A stretch of DNA of 64,000 nucleotides, taken from assembly GCF_001895925.1 (NCBI RefSeq), contig NZ_MPPI01000004.1, positions 124,001 through 188,000 on the forward strand, in the 5' to 3' direction. Under the pieces are notes generated by a model, which searched no databases, was not told the origin of the DNA, and saw only the letters and a list, made by a program, of their open reading frames with translations. The DNA comes from Phormidesmis priestleyi ULC007 (GTDB lineage Bacteria > Cyanobacteriota > Cyanobacteriia > Leptolyngbyales > Leptolyngbyaceae). Position 1 is the stretch's first letter, and each line of letters begins with the position of its first letter. Of the stretch, positions 18,173-25,458 are shown in pieces. The translations under genes and the position numbers were made by a program.

Positions 18173-18556
18173 TTACGAGATCTGAGCAGTTTCTCGATCG
18201 TAGTGAAGTAGCCCTTGATATAAGGACTCTGCTACATCTTTATACGCTTGATCAAGGTCATCATGTTTGACTGCCCGAAAAAGAGTAAAAATAACTTGCC
18301 CAAAAATTGGGTCTTCGTCAACTGACAAAACCACGCTTAGTTTTTGAGAAACCCGTAGTGTATACAGTGAAGATTCGTAGCCATTAAGATTTGACGGTAG
18401 GCCGAGCCGTCGCAGCTTACGATAAACATCAGCTTTTTGAGTTGGGAAGAGGCTGGCGCAGTCGTTGATTTTTTGAATCACTGCTGCTTTATCGCCTTCA
18501 CTCAGCTTACCAAGATCCTTCTCAAACCCCTTTGTTGACTCAATTAGAACATCCAT
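18173..18556 (-). CDS. RelE-like toxin candidate
   Basis: 127 residues from the ATG at 18556 (a GTG lies 12 bases upstream). The opening DVLIESTKGFEKDLGKL and the central YRKLRRLGLPSNLNGYESSLYTLRVSQKLSVVLSVDED segment follow the helix-helix-beta order of RelE/HigB-type mRNA interferases. It precedes and probably is co-transcribed with the 111-residue gene. No canonical HTH or AbrB antitoxin is adjacent, so the pair is unusual. Confidence 0.55.
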   Translation of the reverse strand: MDVLIESTKGFEKDLGKLSEGDKAAVIQKINDCASLFPTQKADVYRKLRRLGLPSNLNGYESSLYTLRVSQKLSVVLSVDEDPIFGQVIFTLFRAVKHDDLDQAYKDVAESLYQGLLHYDRETAQIS

Positions 18557-18661
18557 GTTATGAATCACTAATCTGAATCTACTACTTGCTCTAAAACCTT
18601 AGCATAACAACAAAATCTCGTTTCCCAAATAGTCCCGCAAGAACCTAACACAGAAGAGGTA

Positions 18662-18766
18662 AATGGTCGTGGTTTTAGGCAGCCTGACCCAGAGAAATTA
18701 GCGCAATTGCGGTCTGCGTGACTTATATGAGACGGCAGATGAAGCGATCGAGGGAGTTGCAATCTG
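18662..18766 (+). pseudogene. chlH: Decayed copy of the chlH 3' end
   Basis: Aligns base by base with 16719-16813 of chlH (the NGRGFWQPEPEKLAQLRDLYETADEAIEG part). The Trp codon has become TAG and there are insertions near 18710-18720, so the frame is broken. Same orientation as chlH. The two TA-like pairs therefore lie between two direct copies of this sequence. It is either a relic of a second chlH or a recombination duplicate. Confidence 0.85.
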
Positions 18767-18911
18767 TATTGGTAAAGCCTGCACCAGTTCGCCAGGTATA
18801 AAAAGCTCTTGCCTTTCTACTAATGATAAAACGGATGCGACGGATATAAAGATACACCCAGGCTAAGAGTGTCAGAAACACATCGCGTAGAAATGATCCA
18901 AGATATTTCCC

Positions 18912-19151
18912 TGCTCCGTTTAGATCGAGTCCCTGCAAGAGTTCTGGAATCGCTGTGATTTCATTCGATTTCTCGTTCACTTTTTGCTGTCCTAACACCA
19001 GCCGACTTTGATTCGCCCAGGCGCTCACCCGATGAATCATGCTTTGTTTACCGCCACGGTCGTAACGGCCTCGTAGCGTTTTGCCATCTAGACCAATCAG
19101 TTGTCCATCAGGGATGTTGAACACTGCTGGCACCCAATCATCCCAGAACGC
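18912..19151 (-). pseudogene. ISAs1-family transposase, N-terminal/central remnant
   Basis: On the minus strand the frame reads WDDWVPAVFNIPDGQLIGLD, then GKTLRGRYDRGGKQ, VSAWANQSRLVLGQQKV and EKSNEITAIPELLQGLDLNG. This is the ISAs1 block with the first catalytic Asp (DGKTLRRSYD, EKSNEItAIPeLL). It stops matching at about 18912; beyond that the frame runs into unrelated sequence (a hydrophobic stretch, VFLTLLAWVYLYIRRIRF). The left IS end lies at 19224-19246, so the first ~90 residues have also been lost. Confidence 0.85.
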
Positions 19152-19223
19152 TCCTCACAATCAGGTCTGCTCTGGATTTTACGTTCTCTTCTCGATCGTT
19201 CCAACCCCTGCCACTCAATGGTT

Positions 19224-19256
19224 AAGAAACGTATGCGTTTGCCCTAGAGTCCATTC
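19224..19256 (-). mobile_element. ISAs1-type terminal repeat plus target duplication, psaK 5' side
   Basis: AAGAAACGTATGCGTTTGCCCTA ends at 19246 and differs from 8768-8789 at only a few positions. GAGTCCATTC at 19247-19256 is the reverse complement of the duplication at 8790-8799. Similarity between the two ends extends some 25 bases further inward. Confidence 0.85.
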
Positions 19257-19298
19257 TAAAGTTCTAGGAGCCGCCGTCAGCAAAAGGGTCGTAATCAA
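19247..19298 (-). pseudogene. psaK: psaK 5' part, separated from its 3' part
   Basis: Reading the minus strand from a TTG at 19298 gives LITTLLLTAAPRTLEWT, the typical PsaK leader joining directly to the WTPTVAIVM of the 3' part. AAGGAG lies seven bases before the TTG. The frame then enters the IS end and stops at a TGA at about 19217. The EWT codons occur in both halves, as expected from a 10-bp duplication. Confidence 0.85.
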
Positions 19299-20162
19299 CG
19301 GTTTTCTCCTTACAAGCTTTTAATTTTGATTGAATCATTAGGTGAGTTTTTACCAAAAAATCGTAGCCAATAGATTAGAACCGCAGCAATAGTTAATTTT
19401 TTTACAGGTTTTAATAAAAAACAAAAGGCGATCGGTGTTGATTCACCCTGAGAATTTTGCGGAGAATGATCAGTCAATTGGCTGATCTTGCCCTAGTGTT
19501 GGGATAGGTTGCGATCGATCAAGGATTTGCGCTGTCTAAATCAACTTATACTCACTCATTAATCAAAAGATAAGTATTATTTTTGACCGATATCTAAACT
19601 AGTAGGCGTTGTCAAAAATGATACATTCTGGTTGCAGTACAAGAAGTTTCCTCAATAGCTTCGTTGAATAGCTTAGTAATTGTATGTGTTTTTAAGTACT
19701 TCAAAATACGGAAAACCCCTTATTTTCTGAAGCAGACTCGTAGGCTTTATCAATAAGGATTGATGGGTTAAAACCAAGTATATTCGTGCTCAAGAAAAAT
19801 TGAAAGCTTCCTATGGCGAGGCTTATAAGTTGTATAAGTGCTTCAAGAAAGTAAAGTATAAGTGCTATAAAGTACATTTTCTAAGAACTACCATCGTGTT
19901 AAGCCCTTGTTATTTGCAGAAGTAACCAGTAACCTAGTTGTGAGATTAGTTACTGACCTCGTAATCGATCTGCTAACTAGTGGATTGTGATAAAGCTTGC
20001 ATCTACCCACGATCGCTCAAAGACAGAAACGCTGAGGCATTAGTCACTAAAGGTGACTTGGAATAATCTTGAGCGAAAGATAGAAACGCTTTCAAATTTG
20101 GGTGCAGCCTGAGTCATTTGCAATCTGAGGAGGTGCTCGATCGCGCTTAACCTGTCGGGAAA
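19299..20162. other. Long AT-rich leader of the chemotaxis-like operon
   Basis: About 860 bases without a supportable gene. Seen: two related direct repeats (CAAAGACAGAAACGCT and CGAAAGATAGAAACGCT) near 20017-20092 and, between them, the palindrome AGTCAC-TAAAG-GTGACT (20042-20058). These lie about 100 bases before the first gene and are candidate control sites. The upstream part probably is the psaK promoter side. Confidence 0.45.
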
Positions 20163-21254
20163 ATGAGAAAACGGCTGAATGATTCAAGAGATGTGAGAAG
20201 TTTTAACCCCGTTTCTATGGTTAGTCCCAAACCGTTTCAACGCTTGCAACCCCTAAGTTTGTTAGCACAGTTAATGAGTCGTGAGGTCGATGGGTGTTTA
20301 GAAGTTGTGAGTGGAGCGACTTCCTGGTTGATTTATTTCAACCACGGCAAGCTGTGCTTTGCTACTAGCTCGACTGATCCCTTTGAACGCCTCGATCGTC
20401 ACCTGCATCAACTTAATGCTCAGATTCCTGCTTTAACCCGTGAGATATGCGCTCAGGTGCGATCGCGGTTTGAAGGCACATCGGGAAGCCACCCCGCCAG
20501 TAGTGCTGATTATCAAGCGATTTGCTGGTTGGTTGAGCAGCAAGGACTGGATCGCTCGCAAGCCACTTCACTGATTGAGGCTTTGGCAAAAGAAGTCATT
20601 GAGTCTTTTTTGAGCGTCACTGAAGGCATGTATGAGATCACCGACCCGCAGAGCTTCACCGACTATCCCAGCCTTTGCCAGCTTGATTTGCGCCCGATCG
20701 TTGAATATTGCCACAATCGGCGGCAGCAACCTGTTGCCCGTCAGATTCCTCCCAAAATTCAACGCCCCGATGCACTGCCAGGAGTCAATCATCGTGCCCC
20801 CAATCCAGCCGAGCAATCTCAAAGTGCTAGACAACTTGCTGCGAATGATGCGACTAATCGATCGAAACCTGTTGTGCCTTCCGCAAGAACTGGTTACACG
20901 ATCGCCTGCATTGATGACAGTCCAACAATTTTGCAAGCCATTAACTCCTTCTTAGACGACTCTAGTTTTTCGGTGTTGATGATTAACGATCCGGTTAAAG
21001 CGTTGATGCAAGTAATGCGAAGCAAACCAGACGTGATCTTGCTGGATGTCGGGATGCCCAACCTTGATGGATATGAGTTGTGTTCTCTATTGCGACGGCA
21101 TCCCAGCTTTAAAAATACGCCGATTATTATGGTCACCGGACACACCGGATTTATCGATCGCGCCAAAGCCAAACTAGTGGGTGCATCTGGATATTTAACC
21201 AAACCCTTTACACAATCAGACTTGTTAAAAGCGGTGTTTAAACATCTCACTTGA
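20163..21254 (+). CDS. PatA/PixG-type response regulator (PATAN + REC)
   Basis: 363 residues. The N-terminal PATAN (DUF4388) domain (LSLLAQLMSREVDGCLEV, about residues 25-180) is followed by a linker and a C-terminal receiver domain (about 245-363). The receiver has the acidic pocket CIDDSP, phospho-Asp in ILLDVGMPNLDG, and Lys in YLTKPF. It is the first gene of a PatA-CheY-CheW-MCP-CheA unit, the order of the cyanobacterial pix, pil and hmp operons that control type IV pilus motility and phototaxis. Which of these it represents is not decidable from this gene alone. Confidence 0.9.
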   Translation: MRKRLNDSRDVRSFNPVSMVSPKPFQRLQPLSLLAQLMSREVDGCLEVVSGATSWLIYFNHGKLCFATSSTDPFERLDRHLHQLNAQIPALTREICAQVRSRFEGTSGSHPASSADYQAICWLVEQQGLDRSQATSLIEALAKEVIESFLSVTEGMYEITDPQSFTDYPSLCQLDLRPIVEYCHNRRQQPVARQIPPKIQRPDALPGVNHRAPNPAEQSQSARQLAANDATNRSKPVVPSARTGYTIACIDDSPTILQAINSFLDDSSFSVLMINDPVKALMQVMRSKPDVILLDVGMPNLDGYELCSLLRRHPSFKNTPIIMVTGHTGFIDRAKAKLVGASGYLTKPFTQSDLLKAVFKHLT

Positions 21255-21292
21255 TCACACATTTCTAACACTCTCACGCAGATTTAAGGATT

Positions 21293-21670
21293 ATGAGCCT
21301 AACATTAATGCGAACCGTTCTAGTCGTTGAAGATACGCCTTCAGAAATGGAACTGCTCAGTCACTATCTACGAGAAAGTGGCTATGCAGTGATCAACGCG
21401 ATTAGTGCCAAAGAAGCGCTCAATAAAGCGATCGAGCTTAAACCCGATGTGATCGTTACCGATGTGGTAATGCCCGGAATGAGCGGCTTTGAGCTATGTC
21501 GTAGCTTAAAAAAACACCCCGAAACTGAAAAAGTGCCGATCATTATCTGCACGTCAAAAGGTCAAGAAATCGATCGCCTTTGGGGAATGCGGCAAGGGGC
21601 AGATGTCTACATCACTAAACCCTTTACGCGAGAACAGTTGGTGCGCGCCGTTCGCTCAGTAGGAGGATAA
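21293..21670 (+). CDS. CheY-like response regulator (PixH/PilH type)
   Basis: Stand-alone receiver, 125 residues. Acidic pair in VVEDTPSEME, phospho-Asp in VIVTDVVMPGMSG, Thr/Ser in IIICTSKG, Lys in YITKPFTREQ. Predicted phosphorylation target of the CheA-like kinase four genes on. The stop codon directly abuts the ATG of the CheW-like gene. A shorter start (MRTVLVVED) 15 bases downstream is possible. Confidence 0.93.
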   Translation: MSLTLMRTVLVVEDTPSEMELLSHYLRESGYAVINAISAKEALNKAIELKPDVIVTDVVMPGMSGFELCRSLKKHPETEKVPIIICTSKGQEIDRLWGMRQGADVYITKPFTREQLVRAVRSVGG

Positions 21671-22168
21671 ATGGTTTCTTCATCGCTAACGCTCACCTCG
21701 ACTCGATCGCCAAAAGCCACCGGAGATGCTTATCTCAAATTTGAGTTGGGGCGAGGCATTCAAGCAATTTTTTTAATGAAGCAGGTGCAAGAAGTGCTGG
21801 TTTTGCCGCCACACCGATTGACTGCCATGCCCAATATGTCCGCTTGCCTGTTGGGACTTACCAATCGCCGCAGTCGCGTGCTTTGGGTGATGGATCTCGC
21901 CAAAATGTTAGAGATCGGAGCGCTCGACCCCAGCCCACAGCAATATGATTTGGTGATTCTTCGCACTCACACGATGAGCGTGGCAGTAGCAGTGCGGCAA
22001 GTAGAAGGGATTCTTTGGGTTGCACCCGAAACGCTGCAACCGCCGCCTCTTCATATTGCGACAAACTTGATTCCTTATTTGCGCGGCTGCATGGTGCAGT
22101 CTCAAGACATTCTTTTAGCCTTAGATGCCGAAGCTATTGTGCAGTCTCCCGTTTTGCAAGGACATTGA
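21671..22168 (+). CDS. CheW-like adaptor (PixI/PilI type)
   Basis: 165 residues with a CheW fold: YLKFELGRGIQAIFLMKQVQE near the N-terminus, the LTNRRSRVLWVMDLAKML strand pair, and VAVRQVEGILWV. It couples the membrane receptor to the kinase. GGAGGATAA just before the ATG provides a strong ribosome site inside the cheY 3' end. Confidence 0.9.
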   Translation: MVSSSLTLTSTRSPKATGDAYLKFELGRGIQAIFLMKQVQEVLVLPPHRLTAMPNMSACLLGLTNRRSRVLWVMDLAKMLEIGALDPSPQQYDLVILRTHTMSVAVAVRQVEGILWVAPETLQPPPLHIATNLIPYLRGCMVQSQDILLALDAEAIVQSPVLQGH

Positions 22169-22247
22169 GCTGCTGACGATCGTGGATTGAACAATATTGG
22201 TTACTTGCAATGGTGTGAATTCGACGACTTCGTTACCAGTCTATCGC

Positions 22248-22329
22248 GCCCCCTAAATCCCCCAAAATTGGGGGACTTCAAGCCAAAATTTCCGTTTCAA
22301 AGTCCCCCAGAATGGGGGATTTAGGGGGC
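22248..22329. repeat. GCCCCCTAAATCC palindromic repeat, inside the operon
   Basis: Double hairpin: GCCCCCTAAATCCCCCAAAA to AAAGTCCCCCAGAATGGGGG and ATTTAGGGGGC. A degenerate left terminal repeat (GTGAATTCGAC, near 22214) is present. The right flank runs into another small palindrome (ACGGCAGTGCCATGTCCCTAC). Same family as the repeats at 25.3, 28.5, 54.0 and 61.0 kb. Confidence 0.85.
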
Positions 22330-22451
22330 AGAAGCCGCTCTTGACGAAGCAATGGAAACGGACACGGCAGTGCCATGTCCCTACGATTTCAATATCAGGT
22401 TGTGTGCATCATGTTCTACTCACTTCATTACTGGGTTAAGAGAGTTATTTC

Positions 22452-25244
22452 ATGGTTGATCAGATTAACACAGCAAAGAACAGCGCTCCCGTATCGAGTT
22501 CGTCACAACTTCCTAGCATCGATTTAGCGTCGCCGATCGCTGATTCTGCAAATCGTGCCCCTAAGCCGAATCGAGTTTCTGGGTTTAGGCGAACGAGTTT
22601 GAGAACAAAAGCAACTGCGATCGCACTGGCGATCGGAACGCTGCCCGTGTTAGGAATCGGAGCAATCTCCTACTATTTTGCAGACAAAGCCGTTAAAGAA
22701 CAAATTGTCACCATGCAGCAATCTAGCGCAGTTGGGCTGTCAGATAAACTGAATCGATTTATGTTGGATCGCTATGGAGATGTGCAAGTTTTAGCCCGAC
22801 TGCCCGTGCTGAATAATGCCAAACTCAAAGAAGTCATTTCAGTTGAAGAAAAGCAAGCCGTGCTGACCCAGGTCGTGGATACCTACAACATCTATGAAAG
22901 CGTTGCAGTGATGGATTTAGACGGAAATCCGATTCTGCAATCGAAAGGAGAAAAGCTACCAAACCAGCGAGATAAAGCTTATTTTCAGGCAGTCTTTCGG
23001 GGCGATAGCCCTTATATTGAGCGAAACGTTGCCTCTAGTCTAGAAAAAGATGCTGCGGTTTATATTGCCGCTCCCGTTAGAGATAGCGTTACAGGTAAAA
23101 CGATCGCAATTGTTCGCACGGTGATTCCGCTTCAACGCTTAGAGGATGTGATTCAAGACTTTCAGACCTACGGCAGAGATTATGATGTTGCAGACTCGAC
23201 CGGAAAGCTATTTCTAGCAACCAACAAAAAGCATTTAGGGGAAGAGGGGCGATCGCGTTTTCCAGGTTTAGATCGGCTGCAATCGAACAGAGCGATCGAC
23301 AGTTTTGTGACCGTTGATCCAACAAGCAATGCCGAAGCGTTGGTGAGTTACGCGCCACCGATGAATCTAGAAGGGCTGCCCTCCCTCGATTGGGAGGTGA
23401 TGTTGGCATCGGATACGGCGACTGCGTTTGCGCCTCAAAGGGGGCTGGCAGTCACTCTAGCGGTCGGAACTTGGTTAACCACTCTGTTAGTAGGTGCTAT
23501 TGCTGCCGCGATCGCGAGACGGGCAACTCGTCCAGTTTTAGAGGCAACTGAGGCGGTCGAAAAACTAGGACAGGGCGCATTAACGACTCGCATCAAAGTG
23601 GTCGGAGACGACGAACTCGCGAGCCTGGGTTTTAACATCAATCAAATGGCAGAGCAACTGCAAAACTTATTACAGCGACAAAGCGATCATGCAATGCGAA
23701 CGCAATTGTTGAGCAACATCATTGTCAACGTCAGAAAGTCACTCAACTTTGATGATATTCTGCAAACGAGTGTCTCAGAAGTGCGAGAGTTTCTCAAGGT
23801 CGATCGCGTTGTGATCTACCGCTTTCATGACGATTGGTTGAGCGGCACGATTACGGCTGAGTCGGTTGTGCCGGGCTGGGTGAAAGCATTGGGCAAAATT
23901 GTTGACGATCCATTAGCTCTGGGAGATGTCGATCGCTATCGCACTGGGCAAGTTTGGGCAGTAGAAGACGTGCAGAATGCTGATCTAACACTCTGTCACT
24001 GTGAGATTTTAGAGCGCTTAGAAGTCAAGGCAAACATCGTTGCGCCGATTCTGCGAAACCAAGAACTAATTGGATTAATTTGCGCTCATCAATGCGCTAA
24101 CACTCGCAAATGGACTCCTGAAGAAATCGACTTCTTCACCCAACTCGCCACTCAGATCGGGTTCGCATTGGATCAAGCTTCTCTGTTAGAACAAGCCAAC
24201 GAGTCGCGACAACAAGCCGAAGATCTTTCAGAAGAACGCCGTCAGCAGAAAGAGGATCTGCAATTTCAGTTGCTCAATTTGCTGGGAGAGGTCGAAGGAG
24301 CCGTTCATGGTGATCTAACCGTTCGGGCAGATGTGACTGCTGGAGAAATCGGCACCGTTGCCGACTTTTTTAACTCGATCGTCGAAAGTCTCCGGCAAAT
24401 TGTGACTCAGGTTAAGCAAGCCGCCACCCAAGTCAACGATGCGCTGGGCAGCGATGAACAATCAGTTCGCACGCTTTCAGAGCAAGCAACACAGCAAGCC
24501 GAAGAAACTACTCGAACACTTAACTCGGTTGAGGCGATGGTGCGATCGATTCAGGCGGTGTCAGACAGCGCTCTTCAAGCCGCAGACGTAGCGCGAACTG
24601 CCTCCGAAACAGCAGCAGAGGGCGGCATGGCGATGGATTTAACCGTACACAATATTCTCAGTCTGCGAGAAACGATCGGAGAAACGGCAAAGAAAGTCAA
24701 ACGCTTGGGCGAGTCGTCACAGCAGATTTCGAGAGTCGTGTCTTTGATTAATCAAATCGCGCTACAAACCAATCTCTTAGCCATCAACGCCGGAATCGAG
24801 GCAGCACGGGCTGGAGAAGAGAGTCAGGGTTTTGCAGTGGTTGCCGAAGAAGTCGGAGAATTGGCGGCACGATCGGCGGCTGCTACCCGCGAAATCGAGC
24901 AAATTGTAGCAACAATTCAGCGCGAAACGAGCGAAGTAGTAGACGCAATGGAAGCGGGCACGACTCAAGTGGTCGAAGGCACTCGCCTCGTCGGTAACGC
25001 CAAGCAAAGTCTAGAGCAAATTCTGGCAGTGTCTCTTCAAATTGACGACTTAGTGCGATCGATTTCTGACGCAACAGTGTCTCAAGTCGAAACCTCGCAA
25101 GCGGTCACTAGTCTGATGCAAGACGTAGTAGAAGTCGCGGGGCGCACGTCAAATTCGTCGCTTCAGGTGTCGCGATCGTTGCGCCAAACTGTTGAAGTGG
25201 CGCGAGAGCTACAATTCTCAGTCGAAACGTTCAAAGTCAACTAA
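22452..25244 (+). CDS. Methyl-accepting chemotaxis receptor with a GAF domain (PixJ/PilJ type)
   Basis: 930 residues. N-terminal cytosolic leader, TM1 (about 53-76), periplasmic dCache-like sensor (about 80-325), TM2 (about 332-355), HAMP, GAF (about 430-580), a second HAMP-like linker, and a signalling domain (about 690-930) with the hairpin QIALQTNLLAINAGIEAARA. In the GAF, Cys515-His516 (LTLCHCEILERLEVKAN) sits where bilin-binding cyanobacteriochromes carry their canonical Cys-His, while the DXCF motif is replaced by DDPLALGD. It may bind a bilin and sense light, but a plain GAF is equally possible. Confidence 0.92.
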   Translation: MVDQINTAKNSAPVSSSSQLPSIDLASPIADSANRAPKPNRVSGFRRTSLRTKATAIALAIGTLPVLGIGAISYYFADKAVKEQIVTMQQSSAVGLSDKLNRFMLDRYGDVQVLARLPVLNNAKLKEVISVEEKQAVLTQVVDTYNIYESVAVMDLDGNPILQSKGEKLPNQRDKAYFQAVFRGDSPYIERNVASSLEKDAAVYIAAPVRDSVTGKTIAIVRTVIPLQRLEDVIQDFQTYGRDYDVADSTGKLFLATNKKHLGEEGRSRFPGLDRLQSNRAIDSFVTVDPTSNAEALVSYAPPMNLEGLPSLDWEVMLASDTATAFAPQRGLAVTLAVGTWLTTLLVGAIAAAIARRATRPVLEATEAVEKLGQGALTTRIKVVGDDELASLGFNINQMAEQLQNLLQRQSDHAMRTQLLSNIIVNVRKSLNFDDILQTSVSEVREFLKVDRVVIYRFHDDWLSGTITAESVVPGWVKALGKIVDDPLALGDVDRYRTGQVWAVEDVQNADLTLCHCEILERLEVKANIVAPILRNQELIGLICAHQCANTRKWTPEEIDFFTQLATQIGFALDQASLLEQANESRQQAEDLSEERRQQKEDLQFQLLNLLGEVEGAVHGDLTVRADVTAGEIGTVADFFNSIVESLRQIVTQVKQAATQVNDALGSDEQSVRTLSEQATQQAEETTRTLNSVEAMVRSIQAVSDSALQAADVARTASETAAEGGMAMDLTVHNILSLRETIGETAKKVKRLGESSQQISRVVSLINQIALQTNLLAINAGIEAARAGEESQGFAVVAEEVGELAARSAAATREIEQIVATIQRETSEVVDAMEAGTTQVVEGTRLVGNAKQSLEQILAVSLQIDDLVRSISDATVSQVETSQAVTSLMQDVVEVAGRTSNSSLQVSRSLRQTVEVARELQFSVETFKVN

Positions 25245-25296
25245 ACGCTGATGGATGGAGACTGAAATTAAAACGTTGCTGAAAAGGCTTGAATAC

Positions 25297-25366
25297 GCCC
25301 CCTAGCCCCCAATTCTGGGGGAACAAGACTGTTCAAAGTCCCTCAGAATTGGGGGATTTAGGGGGC
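25297..25366. repeat. GCCCCCTAG-type palindromic repeat, inside the operon
   Basis: A shorter member of the same family (GCCCCCTAGCCCCCAATTCT to AGAATTGGGGGATTTAGGGGGC) lies between the receptor and kinase genes. Outer terminal repeats are not recognisable. Confidence 0.8.
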
Positions 25367-25458
25367 GAGAGGATGACAATGACTTAACGATTCATCCCGG
25401 CATTCAGCAATGACATTCATCGCATCTTTCATCCTTGATTCTTCACCCTTTAACGCCT

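Noticed and set aside
18723-18911. Continuation of the ISAs1 remnant frame (hydrophobic LLAWVYLYIRRIRF stretch)
   Set aside because: It no longer matches transposase and reads into the chlH remnant; an accidental fusion frame rather than a membrane gene.
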